Source of the DNA: UBA2272 sp034368805
Lineage (GTDB): Bacteria; Actinomycetota; Coriobacteriia; Anaerosomatales; Anaerosomataceae
NCBI GenBank assembly: GCA_034368805.1
Contig: JAXMLJ010000044.1
Location: 4,544-68,543, forward strand
DNA length: 64,000 nucleotides
Direction of reading: 5' to 3'
In this document: positions 34,984-44,625 of the stretch, piece after piece
How positions within the stretch are numbered: the stretch's first letter is position 1
Layout: each line of letters opens with the position of its first letter
Made by a program: the position numbers and the translations under genes
The notes under the pieces: model-generated
Seen by the model: the letters and a program-made list of their open reading frames with translations, nothing else
Databases searched by the model: none
What the model was told of the DNA's origin: nothing

Positions 34984-35721
34984 CTAGGCGTGCAGGACCT
35001 GGCTCAGGAAGGCCTGGGTGCGCTCCTCGGCAGGGTTGGCGAAGAAGGTGTCCGACGGACCTTCCTCGATGATCATGCCGTCGTCCATCATGATCACGCG
35101 GTCGGCCACCTCGCGCGCGAAGCCCATCTCGTGGGTCACCATCACCATGGTCATGCCACCCGCGGCGAGGTCCTGGATGACCTGGAGCACTTCGGCCACC
35201 AGTTCGGGATCGAGCGCCGAGGTGACCTCGTCGAACAGCATGATCTCCGGATCCATCGCCAGTGCCCGCGCGATGGCGACGCGCTGCTTCTGACCGCCGG
35301 AGAGCTGTGAGGGCCAGGCCTTCTCCTTGTCGGGAAGCCCGACTCTGTCCAGCAGATCCCTGGCGACCGCCTTTGCCGTAGCGCGCGAAAGGCCTTTCAC
35401 ACTCTCGGGAGCGATCGTGATGTTGTCGAGAACGTTCTTGTGCGGGAAGAGGTAGAAGTGCTGGAAGACCATGCCCATCCGCTCGCGGACCTTGTCCAGG
35501 TTGTCACGCGCCGGATCGATCGGCTCGCCGTCGAGCAGCACCTCAGAGCCCTCGTCCGGGAACTCCAGGAAGTTCAGGCAGCGGAGCAACGTCGACTTGC
35601 CCGAGCCGGACGGCCCGATGATCACGACCACCTCTCCCTCGGCGATCGTGAGGTCGATGCCCTTAAGGACGTGCAGCTCGCCGAAGTGCTTGTGCAGGTT
35701 CCGTGTCTCTATGACGTTCAC
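34984..35721 (-). CDS. glnQ: Polar amino-acid ABC transporter ATP-binding protein (GlnQ-like)
   Basis: A 245-residue ATPase of the polar amino-acid uptake type. Walker A is GPSGSGKST near residue 36, the Q-loop follows as MVFQHFYLFPH, the signature is LSGGQKQRV near 140, Walker B is IMLFDEVTSALD near 161, and the switch His is in THEMGFA. The GTG start overlaps the permease stop as GTGA. It powers the importer made with the permease and lipoprotein upstream. Glutamine or glutamate specificity is only a family-level guess. Walker B has Glu-Val-Thr where most have Glu-Pro-Thr, a common variant in GlnQ. Confidence 0.9.
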   Translation of the reverse strand: MNVIETRNLHKHFGELHVLKGIDLTIAEGEVVVIIGPSGSGKSTLLRCLNFLEFPDEGSEVLLDGEPIDPARDNLDKVRERMGMVFQHFYLFPHKNVLDNITIAPESVKGLSRATAKAVARDLLDRVGLPDKEKAWPSQLSGGQKQRVAIARALAMDPEIMLFDEVTSALDPELVAEVLQVIQDLAAGGMTMVMVTHEMGFAREVADRVIMMDDGMIIEEGPSDTFFANPAEERTQAFLSQVLHA

Positions 35722-36386
35722 GTCGTCGCCCTCCTGTCGGGGGTCAGTCGCGCCTCGAGCCTGTTGACGAGCGCCGTGAAGGCGAGCACGAGTACGAGGT
35801 AGTAGAGCCCGGCGATGAGGTACGTCTCGAAGGGGCGGAAGTTCGCCGCCGCCGCCGTCATGGCAGTGCTGTAGATCTCGGACACGCCGAGGAACGCCAC
35901 GAGAGACGAGTCCTTGAGCCCGATGATGAACTGATTGCCGAGCGGCGGGATGGCGCGACGGAACGACTGCGGCAGGATGATCAGCCGCATCGTCTTGCGC
36001 CTCGACATGCCGAGCGAACGCGCGGCCTCGTGCTGACCATTGTCGATACTCTGGATGGCGCCTCTGAAGATCTCAGCGACGTACGCGCCAGCGTGTATCG
36101 CGAGCGCCAACGCTCCTGCCCAAAACGACGTGAGCACCACGATCGACGAGATCCCGAAGTACAGAAACATCAGCAACACGATGAGCGGTGTCCCGCGCAC
36201 GATGCCGATGTAGGCATTGGCGATCACGTTGGCAACGGGGTTCTTCGCGAGTTTCAGGAACGCGAACACCAATCCGATGACCATGGCGAGCAGGAGCGAG
36301 ACCGCGGTGAGTTGGAGTGTCACCCCGGTGGCGCGCAAGAAGCCGTAGAAGTGCATGTCGACAACGGACGACAGGGACTCGAACAC
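35718..36386 (-). CDS. Polar amino-acid ABC transporter permease
   Basis: A 222-residue permease of the HisM/GlnP family, with about five membrane segments. The EAARSLGMSRRKTMRLIILPQ cytoplasmic loop (EAA motif) lies near residues 133-153. The start is a GTG at 36386 with an excellent AAGGAGG site 7 bases upstream; this also places the first membrane segment at about residue 20. It lies between the lipoprotein gene and glnQ in one operon. The gap before it carries a hairpin that may lower its expression relative to the binding protein. Confidence 0.88.
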   Translation of the reverse strand: MFESLSSVVDMHFYGFLRATGVTLQLTAVSLLLAMVIGLVFAFLKLAKNPVANVIANAYIGIVRGTPLIVLLMFLYFGISSIVVLTSFWAGALALAIHAGAYVAEIFRGAIQSIDNGQHEAARSLGMSRRKTMRLIILPQSFRRAIPPLGNQFIIGLKDSSLVAFLGVSEIYSTAMTAAAANFRPFETYLIAGLYYLVLVLAFTALVNRLEARLTPDRRATT

Positions 36387-36407
36387 GAGCCACCTCCTTC
36401 GCTGAGC

Positions 36408-36435
36408 GGGGCCGACCGAGTCTTCGGCCGGCCCC
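36408..36435 (-). promoter_or_regulatory. Intercistronic hairpin between binding-protein and permease genes
   Basis: GGGGCC (36408-36413) pairs with GGCCCC (36430-36435), and inside a small internal loop CCGA pairs with TCGG around a 4-base loop. No T-run follows, so partial termination or 3' protection of the binding-protein message is more likely than full stop. Confidence 0.5.
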
Positions 36436-36466
36436 ATCGCAGCTCACAGTGAGAGAGCGTACGAGC

Positions 36467-37258
36467 TTACTCGCCGAGGATGTTCTCGGGGAACCACCGG
36501 AGGCTGATCTCCTCATAGGTCCCATCGGCGATCATGTCCTCAAGCGCCTCGTTGATGGCGTTCAGTAGCTCGGTGTCGCCCTTCTGCACGGCGATACCCA
36601 TCTCATCTTGTTCGAGGACGTCGCCGACCGCCTTGATGGCAAGTCCGGACTCGTCCATCGCGATGAAGCCGACGAGCTTATCAGTGATCACAGCGTCGAG
36701 CCTGCCGGTGGTCAGGTCCTGAAGGGCGACAACGTCGCTCTCATAGGTGGCCACGTTGTCAGCACCGGTGATGCCCTGCGCGAGCGTAAGATACGTCGAA
36801 GCCTTCACGACACCGATCTTGGCGCCGGCGAGGCCGTCAGCGGAGACGATGGTGTCGTTGTCCGCAGCGACGAACGTCTGAGCGCCCGAGCGGTAGTAGG
36901 GACGTGTGAAGTCCACCTGCTCCTTGCGCTCGTCGGTGATCCCATGGCTCGCCACAAGGGCATCGTAGCGCCCGTCACGCAGGCCCTGGATGAGCGTGTC
37001 GAAAGGGATCGGGGACTGCATGTCGGGTGTGCGCCCGATTCTCGCCGCGATCTCGTTGGCGATGTCCACATCGAACCCGACGATCTCGCCACCCTGGTCG
37101 AAGCTGAACGGCTTGTACGCGCCGCTGTTGGCGAAGACGAACGTCTCCGCTCCAGGTTCGCCCGAGGCGCCATTCTCGGCCTCCGCGCCACAGCCCGTCA
37201 GGGCGAGGGACGCTGCCGCAAGTGCGGCGAACAGAAGAACTACCCAGGTACGCTTCAT
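36467..37258 (-). CDS. Polar amino-acid ABC transporter substrate-binding lipoprotein
   Basis: A 263-residue family 3 solute-binding protein. The lipobox LTGC places the lipidated Cys at residue 23. The mature part begins with a short Gly/Glu linker, then FANSGAYKPFSF, GFDVDIANEIAARIG, and DFTRPYYRSGAQ, all standard for amino-acid-binding members. It would sit on the outer face of the membrane and deliver substrate to the permease. The substrate may be a polar amino acid such as glutamine or glutamate, not decidable here. The gene leads the operon. Confidence 0.9.
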   Translation of the reverse strand: MKRTWVVLLFAALAAASLALTGCGAEAENGASGEPGAETFVFANSGAYKPFSFDQGGEIVGFDVDIANEIAARIGRTPDMQSPIPFDTLIQGLRDGRYDALVASHGITDERKEQVDFTRPYYRSGAQTFVAADNDTIVSADGLAGAKIGVVKASTYLTLAQGITGADNVATYESDVVALQDLTTGRLDAVITDKLVGFIAMDESGLAIKAVGDVLEQDEMGIAVQKGDTELLNAINEALEDMIADGTYEEISLRWFPENILGE

Positions 37259-37569
37259 GTGTCGACCTCCCGGTCATATCCGGTTACCTGTCGACCCCAC
37301 GGTCAGCGACCGGGACCCACCTCACACACCTCACTATGCAGATGATCCTGCGCTTTGTTGCAAAGCAAGCCGCGCCAGCAAGTCTGGCCACATCCAACAA
37401 GGGGACGCCCGAGTCTAACATAGGGCTCTGACGTGTGCAAACGCATACTGCATAACCAGTGGCGATTCTGCGCCGTCTACCTTGCCGTATACCGGTTTAT
37501 GCATTCTTGATATCACGCCAGTTCTGCGTGGCCCGAACGCAGGTGCTCGCACGGTGCTACGCTGGCACC
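37259..37569. other. 311-base divergent intergenic region
   Basis: No coding frame looks real here. The region lies between the binding-protein gene (minus) and acylphosphatase (plus) and is less GC-rich than its surroundings. It holds a 15-base hairpin-type palindrome at 37352-37366 and an AT-rich stretch around 37490-37515 (TTTATGCATTC, TTGATATC). Promoters for both sides are probably in it, but no pair of boxes is convincing. Confidence 0.5.
37352..37366. promoter_or_regulatory. Palindrome upstream of amino-acid transporter operon
   Basis: GCTTTG-TTG-CAAAGC forms a perfect 6-base inverted repeat around 3 bases, 94 bases before the binding-protein start on the minus strand. It could be an operator or a leader hairpin. 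No known regulator consensus is claimed. Confidence 0.35.
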
Positions 37570-37851
37570 ATGACCGACACGCAGACAGTGCGCGCGCACG
37601 TCAGGATCACCGGCGCCGTCCAGGGCGTGTACTTCCGGTCGAGTGCCGCCGACGAGGCCCGCTTCTTCGGTTTGGCAGGGTGGGTTCGCAACACCGCCCA
37701 GGGGGTCGAAGCGGTCTTCGAAGGCCCGCGCCCGGCCGTCGAGCAGATGATCGCGTGGTGTCATGAAGGTCCCCGCCGCGCGCAGGTCGATCGGGTGGAT
37801 GTCACGTGGGAAGACTCACAGGGGCTGTCGGGGTTCGCCGTGCGCCACTAG
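37570..37851 (+). CDS. acyP: Acylphosphatase
   Basis: A 93-residue alpha/beta protein with the acylphosphatase active site: the phosphate-binding loop GAVQGVYFR, with its catalytic Arg near residue 23, and GWVRNTAQG with the catalytic Asn near 41. It hydrolyses acyl phosphates such as 1,3-bisphosphoglycerate or carbamoyl phosphate. Length is normal for the family. The start at ATG 37570 places the active loop at the usual distance. It converges with a histidine kinase gene. Confidence 0.92.
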   Translation: MTDTQTVRAHVRITGAVQGVYFRSSAADEARFFGLAGWVRNTAQGVEAVFEGPRPAVEQMIAWCHEGPRRAQVDRVDVTWEDSQGLSGFAVRH

Positions 37852-37883
37852 GATCGGCGGACCTCCTGTAAGACACGCGCGCC

Positions 37884-39647
37884 TCAGACCGGCGCCACTC
37901 CCTGATAGCGCTGCAGCCGCAGGACGAACGTCGATCCCTCGCCGAGAGTGCTCGTCAGGGTGATCATCCCCCCGAGCAGATGAGCATACTCCTGCGACAG
38001 CGCCAGGCCGAGGCCCGTCCCCTCCGGCTTCGTCCGGCCGACGACCTCGATCTGGGTGAAGCGATCGAAGACACGCGGCTGATCGGCCTCCGCTATGCCC
38101 GGCCCCGTGTCCGTCACCGAGAAGACGACCGTCCCTTCCGGCCCGGTTCCAAACCGCACCTCGACGCTCCCTTCGGCAGTGAACTTGACCGCGTTGCCCA
38201 CGAGGTTGAGCAGTATCTGCCTGACCTTGCCGCTGTCGGAGACGATCTCGAGGGCCGAGTCGCTCACATCCGCACTCAGTTCGAGCCCCTTCTCATCGGC
38301 CAACGGCCGCATCACGTCGATGACCTCGGCGACAAGCGCCACCCCGTCGAACGGAGCGGGCCTCACCTCGACGCGCCCCGCCTCGACGCGCTCGAGGTCC
38401 AGCACGTCGTCGATGAGCGCGAGCAGATGCCTGCCCGAACCGTGAATCATCTCGATCTGGGTGCGTTGCTCGTCGGTGAGCGGTCCCGCCATGCCCTGCG
38501 CCAGCAGCCCGGAAAAACCGATGATCGAGTTGAGCGGTGTCCGAAGCTCATGACTCATGCTCGCGAGAAACACGCTCTTGGCCGTCGTAGCCGACGCGAG
38601 TTCGGCGTTCATCTGCTCCAACTCCGATGTCCGCTCGGCGACGAGTTCCTCCAGATCCTCCCGGTACCGTTCCTCCTCGGCCTCGGCGGCCTTGCGGGCC
38701 GAGATGTCCGTGTGGGTTCCGACCATCCGGGTCGGAGCGTCATGCTCATCGCGCTCGACGATGCTCCCGAGGGCAAGCATCCAGCGATACTCACCGGAGG
38801 CGGCGCGCTGGCGGAACTCGACGCGATACTCCGGTATCGCGCCTGCTGCGAACTCCTCGTACGCACGGACCACGCGCTCCCGATCGTCCGGGTGCAGGTC
38901 TCCCACCCATCTGTCCCGCGTGATCTCGTACGCCCCGGGATCGTATCCGAGCATGCTCGCATACTCGGCCGAGACAGCCACTCTCCCCGAGCGCACATCA
39001 AGGTCCCACGTTCCCTGCTCCGCGGCCTCCAGTGCCAACCGTAGCCGCTCGGCGTCGTCGGCGAGTTGGCGCCTGTCCGCCTCCCGCTCCTCCTGGTCCA
39101 GGATGAAGCGTGCGACCAGCAGCGTGGCCAACGGGAACAGGACGATCACCGCGGGACCGATTCGCCGCACGACGCCCCAGCCCATGTGATCGGGCAGGAA
39201 GACGATCTGCGTCCCAAGCATGAAGACGTGCACGAGCAGTCCGAACCCGAGAAGCGACCAACCTCTCATGACCGAGGGCAACCGGCGGCGCAGGTAGTAG
39301 AAGACAACACCGAGAAACGCCGATTCGACCACGACGAGAACGCCGGCAAGCGCCCCCGGACCGCCGAGCGACGCGCGGTAGACGCCGGCGATGATCGCCG
39401 CTACGACTGCCACGAGCGGACCGCCGAACAGCCCGGCGATCGCGAGAATGATCGACCTGCCGTCGAAGATGAGGCCGGGGGCGAGCACGAGCGGCGTTGC
39501 CATAGCAACGACCGCCACCGCGCCAAACAGGACGCCCGATACAAGCCGGGAGGCGATGTAGTTGCGCTCGATGCGACGCAGGAGGTACTGCTGGATGCTG
39601 GCCAGCATGACGATGAGCGCGACGTTCTGGACGAGGGCCAGGACCAA
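37884..39647 (-). CDS. PAS sensor histidine kinase with five-transmembrane sensor domain
   Basis: A 587-residue membrane kinase. Five or six membrane segments fill residues 1-190 with the 5TM-5TMR-LYT type pattern (GLIFDGRSIILAIAGLFGG). A PAS/PAC domain follows (about 200-325), a short coiled coil, a HisKA domain with phospho-His in SMSHELRTPLN near 365, and an ATPase domain with NLVGNAVKFT, DTGPGIA and GTGLGLAL boxes. No response regulator is nearby. A TTG start at 39647 is preferred, with AAGGAG 8 bases upstream; an ATG at 39689 is also in frame but lacks a site. The kinase core is nearly the same as in the two other PAS kinases here. Confidence 0.85.
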   Translation of the reverse strand: MVLALVQNVALIVMLASIQQYLLRRIERNYIASRLVSGVLFGAVAVVAMATPLVLAPGLIFDGRSIILAIAGLFGGPLVAVVAAIIAGVYRASLGGPGALAGVLVVVESAFLGVVFYYLRRRLPSVMRGWSLLGFGLLVHVFMLGTQIVFLPDHMGWGVVRRIGPAVIVLFPLATLLVARFILDQEEREADRRQLADDAERLRLALEAAEQGTWDLDVRSGRVAVSAEYASMLGYDPGAYEITRDRWVGDLHPDDRERVVRAYEEFAAGAIPEYRVEFRQRAASGEYRWMLALGSIVERDEHDAPTRMVGTHTDISARKAAEAEEERYREDLEELVAERTSELEQMNAELASATTAKSVFLASMSHELRTPLNSIIGFSGLLAQGMAGPLTDEQRTQIEMIHGSGRHLLALIDDVLDLERVEAGRVEVRPAPFDGVALVAEVIDVMRPLADEKGLELSADVSDSALEIVSDSGKVRQILLNLVGNAVKFTAEGSVEVRFGTGPEGTVVFSVTDTGPGIAEADQPRVFDRFTQIEVVGRTKPEGTGLGLALSQEYAHLLGGMITLTSTLGEGSTFVLRLQRYQGVAPV

Positions 39648-39824
39648 GGGTTTGACTCCTTCACGGAGCAGAGTGGCGCCTTGAGGCATGATACAACGGA
39701 ATCGGCGCCGGGCAGCCCGGTAGGCGGATCACGTCCCCGGAGCGCACGTGGGTATGCTCTTGTCGGAACGCCGCACGGGTGCCCTGCGGCGCGTGCGGCA
39801 CCGCGATAGGAAAGGACGGAGCGG

Positions 39825-40475
39825 ATGGACGATCTGAGCCGAGACGCACGGGACCGGCTCGATCCGGGGGCGATCGCCCGCTCGGCATCACTGCTGCTCC
39901 TGGCCGCCGTCGGCACGGAGACTGCCAGCCGCATGCTCGAGAACGGCTCGTCGAACCTGGTCAGGGCACATGACTTATTGCTCGACATCCTGCCGTACGC
40001 GAGCGAATTCCGATACATCACGACGGCCGCGATGGCAGCCGCCGTGCTCACCTTCGTCGTCTACGCGACACGACGCACCCCGGCCGAGGTTCCGCACTTC
40101 ATCTCGGTGATCGCGATCATGTATGCACTTCGCGCCGCGCTCATCGTGCTGACACCGCTCGCCGGTCCGCGCACCGAGGAGGTGGCGATGTTCCCGCTGT
40201 TCGCCAACGGGATGTTCCCGTCCGGACATACCGCCCTCGCGCTGCTGTTCGTGCACTTCACCGATCGGGCGATCGCACCTGGCCTCCGCAGGCTGCAGGT
40301 CGCCCTGACGGTGACGGTGATCGTCATGCTGCTGCTCTCGCGCGGCCACTACTCGATCGACATCGCGGGCGGCGCGCTGCTCGCCTACTTCGTCGCGCAC
40401 GAGTGGACCCGGGGGCGTCTGTTCGAGCTGCTCAGGCGGTATGTGGCGGGGGCTCCTTCTCGGCGCCGACCATGA
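39825..40475 (+). CDS. PAP2-type phosphatase/sphingomyelin synthase-like membrane protein
   Basis: A 216-residue membrane protein with about six hydrophobic segments. The acid-phosphatase-like motifs are FPSGHTAL near residue 131 and SRGHYSIDIAGG near 168, supplying two His and an Asp. This matches the PAP2 superfamily branch related to sphingomyelin synthase. It probably acts on lipid phosphates or transfers lipid head groups at the membrane. The KxxxxxxRP element of classic PAP2 is not obvious. Its last 44 bases overlap the convergent Rieske gene. Confidence 0.75.
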   Translation: MDDLSRDARDRLDPGAIARSASLLLLAAVGTETASRMLENGSSNLVRAHDLLLDILPYASEFRYITTAAMAAAVLTFVVYATRRTPAEVPHFISVIAIMYALRAALIVLTPLAGPRTEEVAMFPLFANGMFPSGHTALALLFVHFTDRAIAPGLRRLQVALTVTVIVMLLLSRGHYSIDIAGGALLAYFVAHEWTRGRLFELLRRYVAGAPSRRRP

Positions 40476-40809
40476 CGCGCCCGCCCTCGACCCGCACCTC
40501 GTACGTGACGAGCGGCCGAGGGTGACGGAGCGCCTCGGCCGCCGCCTGGGCGACGCCGGACCAGTCCGTCCACCGAATCACGTTACCGTCGGTCACGTCG
40601 AACTGCGAACCGTGACGCGGGCAGGTCACTACGGTACCCTCCAGAGTGCCGCGGGCGAGCCGGCCCCTCAGGTGCGGACAGCGCGCCTGGGTGGCGAAGT
40701 ACCGGTCACCGGCACGCGCGAGCAAGATCGCCTCGCCTCCGACCTCCACTTCGATCATGGCGCCGTCGGCCAACTCATCTGCGCCCAGCACATCGACAAA
40801 CGCGCTCAT
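40432..40809 (-). CDS. Rieske [2Fe-2S] ferredoxin-type protein
   Basis: A 125-residue soluble protein with the Rieske cluster motifs CPH near residue 44 and CPRHGSQF near 63, spaced as in Rieske ferredoxins. It would carry electrons for an oxygenase or reductase; no partner enzyme is adjacent. The ATG at 40809 follows a GGAGG site. The C-terminal part (LVTYEVRVEGGRVMV) closes the beta fold. The 3' end overlaps the PAP2-type gene on the other strand. Confidence 0.87.
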   Translation of the reverse strand: MSAFVDVLGADELADGAMIEVEVGGEAILLARAGDRYFATQARCPHLRGRLARGTLEGTVVTCPRHGSQFDVTDGNVIRWTDWSGVAQAAAEALRHPRPLVTYEVRVEGGRVMVGAEKEPPPHTA

Positions 40810-40826
40810 CCCGAACCTCCACTTTG

Positions 40827-41072
40827 CTATCTGCGCAGTATCCGGGCGATCGCGAGCAGCACGATCGCGCCGACCGTAGCAACGAGGATCGACCATATGT
40901 TCAGGCCATCCACGCCGCCGAACCCGAACAGACTCATGACGAAGCCGCCGATGAACGCACCGACCACGCCGAGCACAACGGTCATCAGACAACCGGCCCG
41001 CCCCTGGCCGAGGAGGAACTGCGCGAGCATTCCCGCAAGCCCGCCGACGATGACCCAGCTGAGCAGACCCAT
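40827..41072 (-). CDS. GlsB/YeaQ/YmgE-family small membrane protein
   Basis: An 81-residue membrane protein with three hydrophobic segments and the family pattern GLLSWVIVGGLAGMLAQ then GRAGCLMTVVLGVVGAFIGGF. These transglycosylase-associated proteins are stress-linked in several bacteria, but their molecular role is unknown. The ATG at 41072 has a strong AAGGAGG site. It lies 17 bases upstream of the Rieske gene, so the two form an operon, and is divergent from ku. Confidence 0.9.
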   Translation of the reverse strand: MGLLSWVIVGGLAGMLAQFLLGQGRAGCLMTVVLGVVGAFIGGFVMSLFGFGGVDGLNIWSILVATVGAIVLLAIARILRR

Positions 41073-41257
41073 CCCTTCATCCTCCTTGCGCGGCGCCAGT
41101 GACACGAGCAGCGCCCGGCCCTGATCACGTGTCCGCGGCCGACCGCTCTTGTGGGTCTTACCCCTCAAACGCGGGCGCGCACCGCATCGCACACCGAACG
41201 CGCGCACACGCGGCAGGGTATAGAGCAACGTAGGCCTACCAAGGAGGTGCGTGCCCG

Positions 41258-42088
41258 ATGCCCCGGCCCCTGTGGAAGGGAGTGATCAGCTTCGGCCTGG
41301 TCACGATCCCGGTCTCTCTCTACCCGGCGAAGAACGCTGAGAACGATATACGCTTCACGCTGCTCCACGAACGCGACATGCGACCCGTGCGCAACCGCCG
41401 CGAGGACGACCTCGAACACGAGGTCCCCTGGGAGGAGGTCGTGAAGGGCTACGAGTACGAGCCCGGCCAGTACGTGATCATCACCGAAGACGAGTTGCTG
41501 GCGGCAAACGTCGAGGCGACCCAGTCGATCGACATCATCGGCTTCGTCGACGCCGCCGAGATCGACCCCACCTATTACACGAGTCCGTACTACACAGAGC
41601 CGACGAAGGCGGGCCGGAAGGCGTACGCGCTGCTGCGCGAGACGCTCCGGCGGACGGGCCGCGTGGGCGTGGCGAAAGTCGTGATCCGCACACGCCAGCA
41701 TCTGTGCGCACTGCGCGCCGCAGGCCCCATGCTGCTCGTCGAGGTCCTGCGCTGGCCCTACCAGCTCAGGAGCGCCACCGACTTCGACCTCCCGGCCGAG
41801 GATCTCGACTCGCTCGGCGTGACGGAGGCCGAACTCAGCATGGCCGAGCAGCTCGTCGGCTCGATGGTCGCAACCTGGGACCCCGCGCAGTACACCGACA
41901 CCTACCGCGACGATCTACTGCGGCTCGTCGAGGACAAGGTCGAGCACGGCGCGGTTACGATCGTCGCCGGGGAGCCACCCGACGAGGCTCCCGCCGAAGG
42001 AACCGTGGTCGACATCATGTCGTTGCTCAAGCGCAGCGTGGAGCGGCGGGCGCAGACGTCCGGCACGTCCGACGCGAAGACCGGGTAG
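41258..42088 (+). CDS. ku: Ku protein (non-homologous end joining)
   Basis: A 276-residue bacterial Ku. The core barrel begins with PLWKGVISFGLVTIPVSLY and has LHERDMRPV, YEYEPGQYVIITEDEL and a late EMAEQ-like segment (SMAEQLVGSM). Ku binds broken DNA ends as a ring homodimer and recruits LigD. The C-terminal tail is short and slightly basic. The ATG has a strong AAGGAGG site. ligD follows after 6 bases, so both come from one transcript. The neighbouring upstream GlsB gene runs the other way. Confidence 0.93.
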   Translation: MPRPLWKGVISFGLVTIPVSLYPAKNAENDIRFTLLHERDMRPVRNRREDDLEHEVPWEEVVKGYEYEPGQYVIITEDELLAANVEATQSIDIIGFVDAAEIDPTYYTSPYYTEPTKAGRKAYALLRETLRRTGRVGVAKVVIRTRQHLCALRAAGPMLLVEVLRWPYQLRSATDFDLPAEDLDSLGVTEAELSMAEQLVGSMVATWDPAQYTDTYRDDLLRLVEDKVEHGAVTIVAGEPPDEAPAEGTVVDIMSLLKRSVERRAQTSGTSDAKTG

Positions 42089-42094
42089 TCGCCC

Positions 42095-44625
42095 ATGTCG
42101 CTTGAGACCTACCGTGAGAAGCGCGACTTCTCGACGACGCCTGAGCCTGCCGGGAGAGACGCTGCCCCGGGCGGTCGGCTCTTCGTGATCCAGAAGCACG
42201 CCGCTTCACGCCTCCACTACGACTTCCGTCTTGAGCTCGACGGCGTGCTGCTGTCGTGGGCCGTCCCCAAGGGACCGTCGCTCGACCCGCGCGAACGCCA
42301 TCTCGCGGTGCGCGTCGAGGACCACCCCTCGAGTACGGCAGCATCCATGGGACGATACCTAAGGGAGAGTACGGCGGCGGGACGGTCGCAGTCTGGGACA
42401 CCGGCACATGGGAGCCCGAGAACGACCCGCACGCCGGGCTTGCCCGCGGTGATCTCAAGTTCACACTCCACGGCGAGAAACTTCACGGCAGCTGGGTGCT
42501 CGTCCGGATGAAGCGTCGCAGCGAGGAGGAGGGCAAGGAGAACTGGCTGCTCATCAAGCACCGCGACGAACACGCGACGGACGGCGGCGGCTCGGCGATC
42601 CTGACCGAGCGCCCTGAGTCGATCATCACCGGCCGCACGATCGAACAGATCGCGGCGGACGCAACAGTCGGCACGGCCAGCCGGACGCGTGCGGCCGCTC
42701 CCCTCCCTGACCCCGCCACGCTCCCCGGCGCCAGAAAGGCCGCGCGCGCGCCGGGCTTCGTGAGACCCGAACTCGCGACGCTGGTGAAGGTCGCGCCCGA
42801 AGGTGACGGCTGGCTGCACGAGATCAAGTTCGACGGCTACCGGGCGCTCGCCCGCGTTGATAGCGGGCGCGTGGAGATCCGCTCCCGTAACGACCGCGAC
42901 TGGACCGAGCGCTGGGCACCCATCGCCGGGGAGCTGGCGGAGCTCCCTGTGGACTCGGCCATCCTCGACGGCGAGGTGGTCGTCGAACTCGAGGACGGCC
43001 GCACCGCCTTCGGCGAACTACAGCACGATCTCGGCAGCGGCAGGACCGACCGCCTGCGCTACTACGTGTTCGACCTGCTGCACCTCAACGGCTACGACCT
43101 CACGGGCGTCGCACTGACACGGCGCAAGTCGGCGCTCAGGGCCGTCCTCGAGGCGGGTCCACAGGATCGCGTGCGCTACGCGGAGGACATGTACGGGCAG
43201 GGAGCCGAGTTGCTCGCCAGCGCGTGCGATCACGCACTCGAGGGCATCGTCAGCAAACGGGCGGACGCTCCGTACCGGCCGGGAGCCCGCGGCCCCGGCT
43301 GGGTGAAGACCAAGTGCCTGCTACGCCAGGAGTTCGTCATCGTCGGCTGGACCCCCCCGTCCGGCAGCCGGACCGGTTTTGGCGCCCTGCTGCTTGCGGT
43401 AGGCGACCCGGACGGCGGGCTACGCTACATCGGCAAGGTCGGTAGCGGGTTCAGCGACCGCTTCTTGCGTGAGTTCGGTGACCGGCTCCGGGAGATCGAG
43501 GTTCCCGAGCCGCCGGTCGCGCGCCACGCCGAGCGCGCGCCGAAAGACGCCCACTGGGCCACGCCGCGATTCGTGGGCGAGGTGTCCTTTGCCGAGTGGA
43601 CCGCCGAGGGCAACCTCAGGCATCAGACTTTCCAGGGCCTGCGCGAGGACAAGTCGCCGGCCGACGTCGTGCTCGAGAACCCGGGCCGCGAGGCGGACCC
43701 CACGACACCCGCCGTGACGCTCACGCATCCCGATCGCGTCTTCTGGCCGTCCGTCGGCACGACCAAGCAGGATCTCGCCGACTACTACGCATGGGTCGCG
43801 CCGTACATGCTGCCGTACGTGCTGGGCCGCCCCATCTCGATGGTTCGGTGTCCGGCAGGCGTCGGTGGGGCACGCGCGGGCCGGCCGATGGGTCGCGGAC
43901 CGGTCGAGTGCTTCTTCCACAAGCACCCCGGGCCCGACTTCCCGGGCCCCTTCGAACGCGTCGAGATCGTCGAGTCGGTGGGGCCAGGCGCGTACCTGAC
44001 GATCACCGAGCCGGCCAGTCTCGTCGCACTCGCTCAGATGGGCGTGCTCGAGATCCACACCTGGGGGGCGACCTGGCCCGAGATCGAGCGACCGGACACC
44101 ATGGTGTTCGATCTCGACCCTTCCGATGAGGTCGGCTGGCCCGATCTCGTCGCCGGCGCCCGGCTCGTCCGCGACGTGCTCGGCGGACTCGGCCTGGAGA
44201 GCTTCGTCAAGACGACCGGCGGCAAAGGGCTGCATGTGTGCTTGCCGGTCGAGCCGACGCTGGACTGGGAGACCGCGAAGCGCTTCGCGAAAGCTGTCGC
44301 CGACGCGATCGCCACCTACGAGCCGGACCGCTACGTCTCGACGATGTCGAAGGCCAAGCGTGTCGGGAAGGTGTACATCGACTACCTGCGCACGGCTCGC
44401 GCCGCGACGTTCATCGCGCCCTACTCCACCCGGGCGCGGACCCGGCCCGCCGTCTCGGTGCCGCTGCGCTGGGACGAGCTTGGCGGACGGGCACGACCCG
44501 ACACGTATGACATCGGGAACGTTCGCAGACGCATGGCGCAGCTTGCCCGCGACCCCTGGGACGGCTACTTCGACCTCCGGCAGCGCATCACTCCGAAGAT
44601 GCTCCGGGAGATCGAGGCGGAGTAG
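42095..44625 (+). CDS. ligD: LigD multifunctional end-joining ligase, apparent frameshift near 42325
   Basis: Full-length ligD needs two frames. The first covers 42095 to about 42328, with LFVIQKHAASRLHYDFRLE and SWAVPKGPS of the 3'-phosphoesterase domain. The second covers about 42329 to 44625, resuming with LEYGSIHGTIPKGEYGGG. One C appears missing in the CCCC run at 42325-42328. With it restored the protein would be 843 residues, of normal length. Domain order is phosphoesterase, ATP-dependent ligase (nucleotidyl Lys in EIKFDGYRALA) and primase-polymerase (metal Asp pair in MVFDLDPS), as in Pseudomonas. Either a sequencing error or a real lesion that removes the first domain from the rest. 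Confidence 0.85.
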
